NCBI RefSeq assembly: GCF_000424465.1
Contig: NZ_AUJY01000011.1
Span: 124,001-188,000, forward strand
DNA length: 64,000 nt
Source: Butyrivibrio hungatei NK4A153
GTDB taxonomy: Bacteria > Bacillota > Clostridia > Lachnospirales > Lachnospiraceae
Direction: 5' to 3'
The notes beneath the pieces were generated by a model. That model saw only the letters and a program-made list of their open reading frames with translations, searched no databases and was not told where the DNA came from. Positions 34,788 to 43,654 of this stretch are shown in pieces; the first letter of the stretch is position 1, and every line of letters begins with the position of its first letter. A program made the translations under genes and the position numbers.

Positions 34788-35567
34788 ATGAGTAGTGTTC
34801 AACTACTGGATAAAACCCGAAAAATCGGAAAACTGCTTCATAACAGTAACTTGGGTAAAGTGGTATTTAATGATATCTGCAGGGTTTTATGTGATATTCT
34901 CTCATCAAACATGTTTGTCATCAGTAAGAAGGGAAAGGTTCTTGGAATCGGAGAGAGTGCCAGCGTTGAATCGTTAAGCGGATTGCTCGTTGACAGCGTA
35001 GGTTCTTTTATCGACCCGATGCTCAATGAGAGACTTCTTACCATTCTTTCAACAAAGGAGAATGTCAATCTCGAGACTCTTGGTTTCGAAGGGATTGACA
35101 GCAGTAAATTTCAGGCGATTATTACTCCCATAGAGATTGCCGGAGAAAGACTCGGTACTCTTTTTATCTATAAGACGGATAAACCTTATGATATCGATGA
35201 TATTATTCTGTGTGAATACGGAACGACGGTTGTAGGACTTGAAATGCTCCGCGCAGTAAATGAAGAGAATGCGGAAGAGAGCAGAAAGCTTGCGGTTGTA
35301 AAATCAGCGATCGGAACATTGTCATTCTCCGAGATGCAGGCAATCATCCATATCTTTGATGAACTTGACGGAATGGAAGGTGTGCTTGTAGCAAGTAAGA
35401 TCGCGGACAGAGTCGGAATCACAAGAAGCGTTATCGTCAATGCCCTCAGAAAATTTGAGAGTGCCGGCGTTATCGAATCCAGATCTTCGGGAATGAAGGG
35501 AACATATATCAAAGTAATTAACGATGTTGTCTTCAGCGAGATCAAGAAACTAAAACAAGAGATGTAA
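34788..35567 (+). CDS. codY: GTP- and branched-chain-amino-acid-sensing global repressor CodY
   Basis: CodY represses nutrient-acquisition, branched-chain amino acid and often motility genes when GTP and BCAA are high. The 259-residue length is exact for the family. The N-terminal GAF-like domain begins LLDKTRKIGKLLHNS. The C-terminal winged helix-turn-helix is ASKIADRVGITRSVIVNALR with FESAGVIESRSSGMKG. AGAAGGAGA precedes the ATG. It lies just upstream of flgB, separated by a hairpin, and its likely targets leuB, ilvD and ilvB are 25 kb upstream. Confidence 0.97.
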   Translation: MSSVQLLDKTRKIGKLLHNSNLGKVVFNDICRVLCDILSSNMFVISKKGKVLGIGESASVESLSGLLVDSVGSFIDPMLNERLLTILSTKENVNLETLGFEGIDSSKFQAIITPIEIAGERLGTLFIYKTDKPYDIDDIILCEYGTTVVGLEMLRAVNEENAEESRKLAVVKSAIGTLSFSEMQAIIHIFDELDGMEGVLVASKIADRVGITRSVIVNALRKFESAGVIESRSSGMKGTYIKVINDVVFSEIKKLKQEM

Positions 35568-35617
35568 TTGTCCGATATATATATAGAACAGCATAAAATA
35601 CGGATAGTATCAGTGAT

Positions 35618-35652
35618 GAAGGGATTTATCGAAAGGTAGACCCCTTCTTTTA
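35618..35652 (+). terminator. Probable terminator after codY
   Basis: A 6-bp stem GAAGGG/CCCTTC (35618-35623 with 35642-35647) with an 18-nt loop is followed by a T-rich tail (35648-35655). It is modest in strength and separates codY from the fla operon. Confidence 0.5.
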
Positions 35653-35762
35653 TTTGGATAAAAAATAACATAGAAAAACGTTTGTTTAATATTAATATTA
35701 ATTTTTATGTTTAATTAAGTTGTGTTTAAAATAAGTTTTCGTACTTCATTTAGTAGTTAATT

Positions 35763-35824
35763 TTGAAATTAGGCACAATATAAAGTATATTTTACTTGTA
35801 TTTTAGCTAAAAAAATTCTATTAT
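35763..35824 (+). promoter_or_regulatory. Two overlapping sigma-A-type promoters for the fla operon
   Basis: Candidate 1 is TTGAAA (35763-35768), 17 nt, TATATT (35786-35791). Candidate 2 is TTGTAT (35796-35801), 17 nt, TATTAT (35819-35824). Both lie within 120 nt upstream of flgB in a 313-nt AT-rich gap. A sigma-28 box is not seen here. Confidence 0.6.
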
Positions 35825-35880
35825 AAATATAAGTATGATACATAAAGTGTACCCATCTTTATGATTTAAGGAGGAAGAAG

Positions 35881-36276
35881 ATGATCAATAGCAGTGTTTT
35901 TGATTATATCAATGTCTTGGATAAGGCTTCTGACGCGTCTTGGACAAGAAATGAGATTATCGCGAACAATATAGCGAATGTAGACACTCCGGGGTACAAG
36001 AGACAGGACCTGAATTTTGAGGATGAGCTTGAGAGAGCACTCGGGCATTCAAGATACAGGACCATGGACCAGAAAGTTTCGGATTTAAAGGATAAGCATT
36101 TAAAAGCAAGAGTTGTCAACGACTACTCGAGTTTCTCTTACAGGACCGACAGAAATAATGTTGACATAGATACTGAGAATGTCACACTTGCAGCTAATCA
36201 GATTAAATATCAGGGACTTATGGCAGGACTTAATTCTGAGTTCAAGAATCTTCTTGCTGTTACTAAGTCTTCGTAA
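35881..36276 (+). CDS. flgB: Flagellar proximal rod protein FlgB
   Basis: FlgB forms part of the proximal rod that joins the MS ring to the distal rod. The 131-residue protein has the rod signature with NNIANVDTPGYKRQDL near residues 29-44 and a C-terminal amphipathic helix. GGAGG is upstream of ATG 35881. It is the first gene of the long fla cluster, followed by flgC after 45 nt. Confidence 0.96.
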   Translation: MINSSVFDYINVLDKASDASWTRNEIIANNIANVDTPGYKRQDLNFEDELERALGHSRYRTMDQKVSDLKDKHLKARVVNDYSSFSYRTDRNNVDIDTENVTLAANQIKYQGLMAGLNSEFKNLLAVTKSS

Positions 36277-36321
36277 TCATTCATACATTATTTTTTATTT
36301 ATTTCATAGGAGGTAACCGGT

Positions 36322-36768
36322 ATGAGTATTTTCGATTCTTTCAACATCAACTCATCAGGAATGACTGCTCAGAGATTCAGAATGGACATTATCTCTGAAA
36401 ACATTGCCAACGCAAATACAACAAGAACACAGGATGGAACTCCTTATGTCAGAAAGGTAGTTACATTTGCAGAGAAAGGCTCACAGACTCCTTTTTCAAG
36501 GATATTGAACGAAAGACTTGACCACTATTCGGGAAGAGGTGTCAAGGTTACTAAGGTTCAGGATGACACATGGACACAGATGAATATTGTCTACGATCCT
36601 TCACATCCCGATGCCGATGAAAACGGATATGTGACTTATCCAAATGTCAATACGGTTACAGAGATGACAAACCTTATTGATGCAAGCAGATCTTACGAAG
36701 CAAATGCTACAGCTTTCAATGCAAGCAAGAATCTTGCTACCAGAGGTCTTGAGATAGGAAACGGCTGA
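36322..36768 (+). CDS. flgC: Flagellar rod protein FlgC
   Basis: FlgC is a proximal rod subunit. The 148-residue protein begins FDSFNINSSGMTAQRFRMD, carries ISENIANANTTRT and ends in the family pattern beginning MTNLIDASRSYEANATAFN. AGGAGG precedes the ATG. It sits between flgB and fliE as in most Firmicutes. Confidence 0.96.
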   Translation: MSIFDSFNINSSGMTAQRFRMDIISENIANANTTRTQDGTPYVRKVVTFAEKGSQTPFSRILNERLDHYSGRGVKVTKVQDDTWTQMNIVYDPSHPDADENGYVTYPNVNTVTEMTNLIDASRSYEANATAFNASKNLATRGLEIGNG

Positions 36769-36814
36769 TACGGTATGGTTTAAACTAAACCGTTAATTTT
36801 GGAGGTAGTATTTA

Positions 36815-37156
36815 ATGGCTTCACTTGATATATCACAACTTAGGAATGTAACTTCACAGGCAATCAAGAATGCAGAGAAGACAAACAGCAGAGTCTATAA
36901 CGTTTTGGGGAACAATGATGACTCGGCAAACTCTTTTTCTTCGATCTTTGATCAGGCTGTGCAGAACATAAATACAACAAATGCATATCTTTCAGATGCC
37001 GAGAATGAAGAGATAAGATGGGCTCTTGGCAAGACTGACAATACGCATGACCTTACCATCGCGCTTCAGAAGGCTCAGACTGCGCTTCAGTATACTATCG
37101 CTGTGCGTGACAAGGCCCTGGCTGCATACAGAGAGCTGACACAAATGCAGATCTGA
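36815..37156 (+). CDS. fliE: MS-ring/rod junction protein FliE
   Basis: FliE links the MS ring (FliF) to the rod and is exported by the flagellar type III apparatus. The 113-residue protein has a variable N-terminus and the conserved C-terminal half, with THDLTIALQKAQTALQYTIA and VRDKALAAYRELTQMQI. GGAGG precedes the ATG. It is followed by fliF after 46 nt. Confidence 0.95.
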   Translation: MASLDISQLRNVTSQAIKNAEKTNSRVYNVLGNNDDSANSFSSIFDQAVQNINTTNAYLSDAENEEIRWALGKTDNTHDLTIALQKAQTALQYTIAVRDKALAAYRELTQMQI

Positions 37157-37202
37157 TCGCTCATTTTTAATATTTTTTTAGTTTTTTTGGGAGGGAGAAT
37201 AA

Positions 37203-38819
37203 ATGGCTGACAGGTTTAAAGAGCTGTGGCAGAAAATTCTCGATTGGTGGAACAAGTTTACAGCGAAACAAAAAACGCTGGTTGTTGGAGCGGGGACAGT
37301 AGTTCTTCTCACACTTATCATCTTGTTATCTGCTTTGAATCAGCCTCAATATGTTCTTTTGGCGAGTGCCAATTCTACAAAAGAGGCATCGGAGATCAAG
37401 GACCTTTTGGACTCAAATGCCATCAACTACAAGATGTCTGATGACGGTCTTGACTTTAAGGTTCTCAAAAAAGATCAGGCTAATGCCAATCTTCTTTTAG
37501 GTGCTAATGATATACAATCATACGCATACAGTATCGACAACGTAACTAACGGAAGTTTTTCCACGACAGAATCAGACAAGCAAAAAAAGTATGTGGTTTA
37601 TCTGGAGAAGCAGCTGGAGTCTGACTTCATCCAGAATTTTACAACGATTGACGCTGCGCATGTTCAGTTGCATATACCGGATAATGACGGAACCCTTATC
37701 GGAAATAAAGAGGAAGCTTCCGCAACCATTATGCTTGAGATTGCAGAGGGAGCAGAGTTTACCGAGGATAATGCCGCATTCCTTGCAAAAGCGGTAGCGA
37801 AGGCTTTGGGTAATTCGGATACAAAGAATATTGTAATCGTAGACAACCAAAGTAACCTTCTTTTTTCGGGAGATGAAGATTCTACCGTTACGGGACTTGC
37901 AAGCACACAGCTTTCGCTTAAGTCCAAGGCTGAACAGATTGTAAAAAACGAAGTCAAAAAAGTTATACTTGGAACCAAGTTGTATGACGCAGTTGAGGTT
38001 GCAAGTAATCTTGACATGGATTTTTCTCATGAAGAGGTTGTTCAGCATGACTATACACCGGCTGAAGATCAGACTCAGGGTGTGCTCAGTCATGAGGATA
38101 TCTATACCGCAGAAAACGTAAACGGCATCAGTGGTATACCGGGAACGGATACAAATGCCGATGATGAGACTACATACGTAACTCAGGACAATAATAACTC
38201 AAGTTCAAATATTAACGAGGAGTCGAGAGATTATCTTCCGAATGAGAAGATAACAACAACTACAAATCAGCCGGGTGCTGTTAAATACGCATCTTCTTCG
38301 ATATCCGTTACAGCGATCAACTACGTTGTTATGAATGAGGAAGATTACAACAGCGCAGATCATGAAAATCTTACATGGGCTGAATTTAAGGCACAGAACA
38401 AAACTCCTTCAACAGAGGAAGTTCCCGAAAACATCGTGAATGTTGTTTCCAAGGCTACGGGAATTCCTGCTGAGAATGTTGCTATAGTGGCATCTACGGA
38501 GTACATGTTTTTTGATAAGACAGGATCTTCGGTAACGCTTTCGGACATCCTTCAGATAGTTCTTATCCTTGTGATCTTGGGGCTTCTTGCATTTATCATC
38601 ATAAGGAGCATGTGGACGACCAAGAAGACGGAGGAAGTGGAAGAACCCGAGCCTTTGTCTGTTGAATCACTGCTTGAGTCACAGCCCGAGGAGCTTCTCG
38701 AAGATATCGAGATGGATACGGGATCAGAGACAAAGAGACTTATCGAGAAATTCGTTGACGAGAATCCCGAAGCGGCCGCAACGCTTCTTCGAAACTGGTT
38801 GAACGAAGACTATACATGA
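37203..38819 (+). CDS. fliF: MS-ring protein FliF
   Basis: FliF forms the membrane MS ring that houses the export gate and carries FliG. The 538-residue protein has an N-terminal membrane helix (about 26-45), two ring-building/secretory-ring-like modules (YVVYLEKQLESDFIQNF is typical), a long variable acidic loop, a second membrane helix (about 445-465) and a C-terminal tail ending in the FliG-binding segment (AAATLLRNWLNED). GGGAGGGAG precedes the ATG. fliG follows after 14 nt. Confidence 0.95.
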   Translation: MADRFKELWQKILDWWNKFTAKQKTLVVGAGTVVLLTLIILLSALNQPQYVLLASANSTKEASEIKDLLDSNAINYKMSDDGLDFKVLKKDQANANLLLGANDIQSYAYSIDNVTNGSFSTTESDKQKKYVVYLEKQLESDFIQNFTTIDAAHVQLHIPDNDGTLIGNKEEASATIMLEIAEGAEFTEDNAAFLAKAVAKALGNSDTKNIVIVDNQSNLLFSGDEDSTVTGLASTQLSLKSKAEQIVKNEVKKVILGTKLYDAVEVASNLDMDFSHEEVVQHDYTPAEDQTQGVLSHEDIYTAENVNGISGIPGTDTNADDETTYVTQDNNNSSSNINEESRDYLPNEKITTTTNQPGAVKYASSSISVTAINYVVMNEEDYNSADHENLTWAEFKAQNKTPSTEEVPENIVNVVSKATGIPAENVAIVASTEYMFFDKTGSSVTLSDILQIVLILVILGLLAFIIIRSMWTTKKTEEVEEPEPLSVESLLESQPEELLEDIEMDTGSETKRLIEKFVDENPEAAATLLRNWLNEDYT

Positions 38820-38833
38820 TGGGGTGAAATAAT

Positions 38834-39859
38834 ATGGATATAGGGTCAAATCCTTTAACTTCGGATTTTACCGGCACACAAAAAGCGGCGATTCTCCTTA
38901 TTGCACTGGGACCGGAGAAATCATCCGCCATATTTAAGCATCTGAAAGAGGAAGAGATCGAGGAACTTACCCTCGAGATCGCCAATACAAGAAGCGTTAC
39001 TTCGCAGATCAAGGAAGCAATCCTTGAAGAGTTCTACGGAGTCTGCCTTGCTCAGCAGTATATCGCAGAAGGCGGTATCAATTATGCTAAGGAGCTTCTT
39101 GAGAAAGCTCTCGGTGAAGATAAAGCTCTTGATGTTATCAGTAAACTTACAGCTTCGCTTCAGGTTAAGCCCTTCGAGTTTATCAGAAAGACAGAACCTT
39201 CTCAGATACTTACATTCATTCAGGACGAGCATCCGCAGACGATTGCACTTATATTGTCATATATGTCACCGTCTCAGAGCGCAATGGTATTGTCAGCTCT
39301 TCCGCCTGACAGGCAGGCTGATGTTGCAAAGCGTATCGCATCCATGGACAGAACAAGTCCGGATACCATAAAGGAAGTGGAAAAAGTGCTTGAATCAAAG
39401 CTTTCTTCTCTTGTAAACCAGGATTACACAATCATTGGCGGCGTAGATGCTGTTGTAGAAATCCTGAATACGGTAGACAGAGCTACAGAAAAGCATATCA
39501 TGGAGACTCTCGAGATCGAAGAGCCCGAACTTGCAGACGAGATCAGAAAGAAGATGTTTGTGTTCGAGGATGTTCTTCTTTTGGACGACAGATCCATTCA
39601 GAGAGTGCTGCGTGAAGTTGAGAACAGCGATCTTGCTCTTGCATGTAAAGGTGCTACGGAGCAGGTTCAGAACGCTATTTTCAACAACCTTTCAAAGCGT
39701 CTTGCAGCTATGATCCGTGAGGATATGGATTTCATGGGACCTGTTCGTATGAAGGATGTTGAAGAGGCTCAGCAGAAGATCGTCAATGTCATCAGAAAGC
39801 TTGAGGATTCCGGTGAAATTGTAATCTCCAGAGGCGGAGGTGATGAGCTAATTGTCTAA
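38834..39859 (+). CDS. fliG: Flagellar motor switch protein FliG
   Basis: FliG is the rotor protein that converts MotA interaction into torque. The 341-residue protein has the N-terminal FliF-binding domain (LTGTQKAAIL-like start), the EHPQ motif in FIQDEHPQTIALILSY, and the C-terminal torque helix with charged residues in MFVFEDVLLLDDRSIQRVL. The start has GGGGTG upstream. Its stop overlaps the fliH start by 8 nt. Confidence 0.97.
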   Translation: MDIGSNPLTSDFTGTQKAAILLIALGPEKSSAIFKHLKEEEIEELTLEIANTRSVTSQIKEAILEEFYGVCLAQQYIAEGGINYAKELLEKALGEDKALDVISKLTASLQVKPFEFIRKTEPSQILTFIQDEHPQTIALILSYMSPSQSAMVLSALPPDRQADVAKRIASMDRTSPDTIKEVEKVLESKLSSLVNQDYTIIGGVDAVVEILNTVDRATEKHIMETLEIEEPELADEIRKKMFVFEDVLLLDDRSIQRVLREVENSDLALACKGATEQVQNAIFNNLSKRLAAMIREDMDFMGPVRMKDVEEAQQKIVNVIRKLEDSGEIVISRGGGDELIV

Positions 39860-40727
39860 TCTTTTTAAAGCCGGCTTTGTGAGTTTTGATCAGAGCGATG
39901 CAAGAATAATAGATAATAACGATCTTTCAAACAGAAAGATTGAGGCATATCAGGAAAGAGAACTTAAGCGTCAGAGAACCAGAATGATGCAGGAGGAAGG
40001 CTACGAAGAGGGCGAGGGTGTTGAAGATTTTGTTCCGGGGATAGGACTTGAACAGATCGATCAGCTTACTCAGGACCAGAATATGCTGGGATCATTTCCG
40101 GACCCTCAGTTTGATATGGAAGCCATGCAGGCTGAGATAGACCTTAAACTCCAGCAGGCTCAGGAACAGGCCGAGATGATTATAAATGATGCACAGCAAC
40201 AGGCTGAGAATATCAGAAATCAGGCTATGGATCAGGGAAGACAGGAAGGGTATGACGCCGGATATCAGGAAGGCCTTGCTGCTGTTGAGCAGATAAAACA
40301 GGAAACGCTTCAAAAGCAGGAAGAACTCGACAAAGAGTATCAGCAGATCGTCGATGAACTTGAACCTGAGATGGTTGATGTGCTGACTCAGATTTATGAG
40401 CATGTTTTCGGTGTTGATCTCAGGGAAGATAAAGGAATCATACTTCATCTTCTTAAGAATACGCTTTCCAGAATCGAGCCCGGTAACGACCTTATCGTGC
40501 ATATTTCCCCCGATGATTACGACGATGTTATGGATGAAAAAGATTCTATCGACGCATGTATTTCTTCTCCGAGTACGACTATGGAGATTATCGAAGATCC
40601 GCTTCTTAAGAAAAATGAATGCATGATAGAATCGGACAGCGGTGTTTTTGATTGCAGTCTCGGAGTTGAGCTTTCTGAGCTCACAAGAAAACTCAGACTT
40701 CTTTCTTTTGACAGAAAGAAAAGATAA
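39852..40727 (+). CDS. fliH: Flagellar export ATPase regulator FliH
   Basis: FliH is the peripheral stalk that holds and regulates the FliI ATPase. The 291-residue protein has a glutamine-rich coiled-coil centre (about residues 85-165, with AQEQAEMIINDAQQQAENI) and a C-terminal domain, DLIVHISPDDYDDVMDEKD, resembling V/A-type ATPase subunit E. The likely start is TTG 39852, with GGAGG 11 nt upstream inside fliG; the ATG just before it runs into a stop. This is the usual place for fliH. Confidence 0.9.
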   Translation: MSNLFKAGFVSFDQSDARIIDNNDLSNRKIEAYQERELKRQRTRMMQEEGYEEGEGVEDFVPGIGLEQIDQLTQDQNMLGSFPDPQFDMEAMQAEIDLKLQQAQEQAEMIINDAQQQAENIRNQAMDQGRQEGYDAGYQEGLAAVEQIKQETLQKQEELDKEYQQIVDELEPEMVDVLTQIYEHVFGVDLREDKGIILHLLKNTLSRIEPGNDLIVHISPDDYDDVMDEKDSIDACISSPSTTMEIIEDPLLKKNECMIESDSGVFDCSLGVELSELTRKLRLLSFDRKKR

Positions 40728-40744
40728 AGAGTAGGTTATAAATT

Positions 40745-42103
40745 ATGCTCACATCTTCAATTGATATATCTAAATACAAGAAAATGCAAAATGCTCCTTA
40801 TTATCGCATGAGGGGCAAGGTTGTCAATGTTATCGGTCTTACTATCGAATCGGCGGGACCCGATGCGAAACTCGGCGATATCTGCCTTATTTACCCAAAG
40901 AAAAAAGACAGCGAATTTGCGATTAACATTGATGCTAAGCCTGCAATGGCTGAAGTTGTGGGATTTAAGGACAATCACGTTCAGCTTATGCCTTATGAGA
41001 ATGTAAGTGGCATAGGAAACGGAAGTATCGTTGAGAATACGGACTCACCGCTCAGAGTAAATGTGGGCGAAGGACTTCTTGGAAAGACACTTGACGGACT
41101 TGGAAGGATTGACGGTATTTCTTACGGACATGGAACCGCACTTGAAGGCGGAGTTGCATATTCGGTTGAGAATGAACCGCCGGATCCCATGACAAGAGAC
41201 CCGATTTCGGATGTTCTTCCGCTTGGCGTTAAGGCGGTTGACGGCCTTTTGACAGTCGGGAAAGGACAAAGAATCGGAATCTTTGCGGGCTCAGGTGTTG
41301 GTAAGAGTACACTCCTTGGTATGTTTGCGAGAAATACCCAGGCGGATATAAATGTTATCGCGCTTATCGGAGAGCGTGGCAGGGAGGTTAGAGAGTTCAT
41401 CGAAAGAGATATGGGTGAAGAAGGTATGAAGCGCTCGATTGTTGTCTGCGCGACTTCCGACAGGCCTGCTCTTGAGAGACTTAAGGCAGCCAAGACGGCT
41501 ACTTCGATAGCTGAATATTTCAGGGATAAAGGTAAGGATGTCCTTCTCATGATGGATTCTCTTACCCGTTTTTCAATGGCTCAGAGAGAAATAGGACTTG
41601 CGAGCGGCGAACCGCCTGTTTCAAGGGGGTATCCGCCCAGTGTATATGCTGAGATGCCTAAGCTTCTTGAGAGGGCCGGAAAGTCAAAGAAAGGCTCGAT
41701 AACAGGTCTTTATACCGTTCTTGTTGACGGTGATGACATGAACGAACCTATAACGGATACCGCGAGAGGTATTCTGGACGGGCATATAGTGCTTAACAGA
41801 AAACTTGCACAGAAGAATCATTATCCGGCTATAGATGTTCTTGCGAGTATTTCAAGATGTATGTCCGCAATCGCTGATCCGGAGCACAAGAAGGCTGCAG
41901 GAAAGCTTAAAAATGTCCTTGCCACCTATAATGACGCCGAGGATCTTATAAATATAGGCGCGTACAGAATGGGGGCAAACAAGAACATAGACTATGCGAT
42001 ATCCAAGATTGAAATGGTAAATGAATTTCTTTTGCAGGAGACTGATGAGAAATTCTCGTTTGAAGAGATCAGGAATCAACTTATCAATATGTTCAGATTT
42101 TGA
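40745..42103 (+). CDS. fliI: Flagellum-specific ATPase FliI
   Basis: FliI is the hexameric ATPase that powers export of flagellar substrates. The 452-residue protein has the F1-beta-like fold with Walker A GIFAGSGVGKSTLLG, the segment ALIGERGREVREFIERD, Walker B LLMMDSLTRFSMAQREI and the SRGYPPSVYAEMPKLLERAG signature. It lies between fliH and fliJ, consistent with the FliHIJ complex. Confidence 0.97.
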   Translation: MLTSSIDISKYKKMQNAPYYRMRGKVVNVIGLTIESAGPDAKLGDICLIYPKKKDSEFAINIDAKPAMAEVVGFKDNHVQLMPYENVSGIGNGSIVENTDSPLRVNVGEGLLGKTLDGLGRIDGISYGHGTALEGGVAYSVENEPPDPMTRDPISDVLPLGVKAVDGLLTVGKGQRIGIFAGSGVGKSTLLGMFARNTQADINVIALIGERGREVREFIERDMGEEGMKRSIVVCATSDRPALERLKAAKTATSIAEYFRDKGKDVLLMMDSLTRFSMAQREIGLASGEPPVSRGYPPSVYAEMPKLLERAGKSKKGSITGLYTVLVDGDDMNEPITDTARGILDGHIVLNRKLAQKNHYPAIDVLASISRCMSAIADPEHKKAAGKLKNVLATYNDAEDLINIGAYRMGANKNIDYAISKIEMVNEFLLQETDEKFSFEEIRNQLINMFRF

Positions 42104-42121
42104 TAAATCGGCGGTTTTATT

Positions 42122-42580
42122 ATGGCAAGATTTGTCTATAAGATGCAGAGCATCCTGAATATCAAGGAAAAGACCGAAGGGCAGGTTAAGATGGAATTTG
42201 CCGCAGCCCAGGCGGAGCTTAACAAGCAGTACGATATTCTGGATGAGTATGTAAAAAGAAAAGAGAATTACCTTATCGAAGCTGAGGAGCTTAGAAACGA
42301 AGCGAGTCTGAGACTTCAGGATATATTGGATAATCAGTATGCCACTGCTCAGATGGATGTTATGATTGCTTCCCAGTCGAGGGTAATCAAGGAATATGAA
42401 GCTGAGGTCGAAAAAGTCAGAGTAAAGCTTACAAGAGCCATTCAGGAGAGAAAAATGCAGGAGACCCTTCGCGACAGGGCTTATGCGGAGTATCTCGAGG
42501 AAGAAAAGCAGGAAGAAGCCAAAGAGAACGACCAGAGAAGTAGTTTCACATACGGACAGAGACAACAGGAGAAGAAGTAA
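42122..42580 (+). CDS. fliJ: Flagellar export chaperone FliJ
   Basis: FliJ is the central-stalk-like coiled coil of the flagellar export ATPase. The 152-residue, highly charged, all-helical protein starts with the family-typical FVYKMQSILNIKEKTEGQVK. It ends in a Glu/Gln/Lys-rich tail. It sits directly after fliI. Confidence 0.9.
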   Translation: MARFVYKMQSILNIKEKTEGQVKMEFAAAQAELNKQYDILDEYVKRKENYLIEAEELRNEASLRLQDILDNQYATAQMDVMIASQSRVIKEYEAEVEKVRVKLTRAIQERKMQETLRDRAYAEYLEEEKQEEAKENDQRSSFTYGQRQQEKK

Positions 42581-42582
42581 AT

Positions 42583-43530
42583 ATGGCTGATCTGGATATG
42601 CCGATGTCCCCTTTTGAGGATCAGAAGGCGGCGAAGGCAAAGCTAAAAGCTGACAAATTAGAATATAGGAAGAAACTTAAAGAACAGAGGAAAGCTGATA
42701 AGGAAAAGCTGCATGAGTTTGCCGAGAGGTCGGCGGAACTTAGCGGAGACGATGCGGGCGGACTTGCCACCATCGTGATCACTTTTTTCATTGTTCTTAT
42801 TTGGCTTGCTATAATGGCACTTCTTATAAAGTTCAACGTAGGAAATTTCGGATCCGATATCATGGCTCCGCTTATTAAGGATATTCCTGTAATTAACGCC
42901 ATTTTGCCCAAGGAAGCAAGAAATGATGCGGATGCAAAGATTGATGAGCCGATTGACTTCAGCACAGAAGGAAGCGAAGCCGGCGGAATTCAGACTATCG
43001 ATGAAGCTAATGCATATATAAAGAGGCTTGAGAAGGCTCTTCAGGATGAAATGAACCAGAACAGCAGCTATGCGTCCACGATAGACAGGCTTGAAGCGGA
43101 AGTGAAAAGACTTGAGCCATTCGAACAGCAGCAAAAAGAGTTCTATGAAGAGAGAGCGGCTTTTTACAACAGTATTGTCTATAACGACAATGCGCCGGAT
43201 CCTGAAGAATATGCTAAGTATTTTGAGCAGATCGATCCCGATACTGCTGAGAAGATCTATGAGAAGATCAAGCGCGATGAAGGTGAAGAAGCTGCAATTA
43301 AGGCTTTTGCTACGACATATTCGGGAATGAAGGCTAAACAGGCTGCCAAGATCTTTGATGAGATGGTTAATGAAAATCAGATCGAACTTGTTTCAAAGAT
43401 TCTGGCTCAGATGAGCGTAGAAAACCGCGGAGATATTCTTGCCCAGATGAAGGAAGAAAATGCCGCAAAACTCACTCAGCTGTTGGAACCTAATGCACTT
43501 AAGAATAAATCAACCAAAGTTACGGGATGA
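42583..43530 (+). CDS. MotE/YlxF-like flagellar membrane protein
   Basis: The 315-residue protein has a charged N-terminal cytosolic part, one membrane helix (about residues 62-84, IVITFFIVLIWLAIMALLI), a coiled coil (about 140-190) and a C-terminal domain with MgtE_N-like repeats (YAKYFEQIDPDTAEKIYEKI, then AKQAAKIFDEM and VENRGDILAQM). The layout and place between fliJ and fliK match YlxF/MotE, which chaperones stator proteins in some bacteria. Function in this organism is inferred. Confidence 0.85.
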   Translation: MADLDMPMSPFEDQKAAKAKLKADKLEYRKKLKEQRKADKEKLHEFAERSAELSGDDAGGLATIVITFFIVLIWLAIMALLIKFNVGNFGSDIMAPLIKDIPVINAILPKEARNDADAKIDEPIDFSTEGSEAGGIQTIDEANAYIKRLEKALQDEMNQNSSYASTIDRLEAEVKRLEPFEQQQKEFYEERAAFYNSIVYNDNAPDPEEYAKYFEQIDPDTAEKIYEKIKRDEGEEAAIKAFATTYSGMKAKQAAKIFDEMVNENQIELVSKILAQMSVENRGDILAQMKEENAAKLTQLLEPNALKNKSTKVTG

Positions 43531-43557
43531 TTTCCTAAAAATCTTTTGAATTATGTA

Positions 43558-43584
43558 TAAAGGTTTAAGATATTAAGCCGATAT
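43558..43584 (+). promoter_or_regulatory. Sigma-28 (SigD/FliA) promoter in front of fliK
   Basis: TAAA (43558-43561), exactly 15 nt, then GCCGATAT (43577-43584), a near-perfect match to the Bacillus sigma-D consensus TAAA-N15-GCCGATAT. It lies in the 124-nt gap after the MotE-like gene and 71 nt before fliK. Confidence 0.8.
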
Positions 43585-43654
43585 AATGTATGAGATGCCA
43601 TGGTATCTTTATGGGATCATGCATTTCGGAAATTAAATACATAAGGAGGAAGCT

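Noticed and set aside
35757-35775. CodY-box-like sequence AATTTTGAAATT upstream of flgB
   Set aside because: It lacks the central CWG of the AATTTTCWGAAAATT consensus and has too many mismatches to claim by eye.
41852-42640. 262-codon open frame on the minus strand
   Set aside because: It covers the end of fliI and all of fliJ; no ribosome binding site or family pattern.
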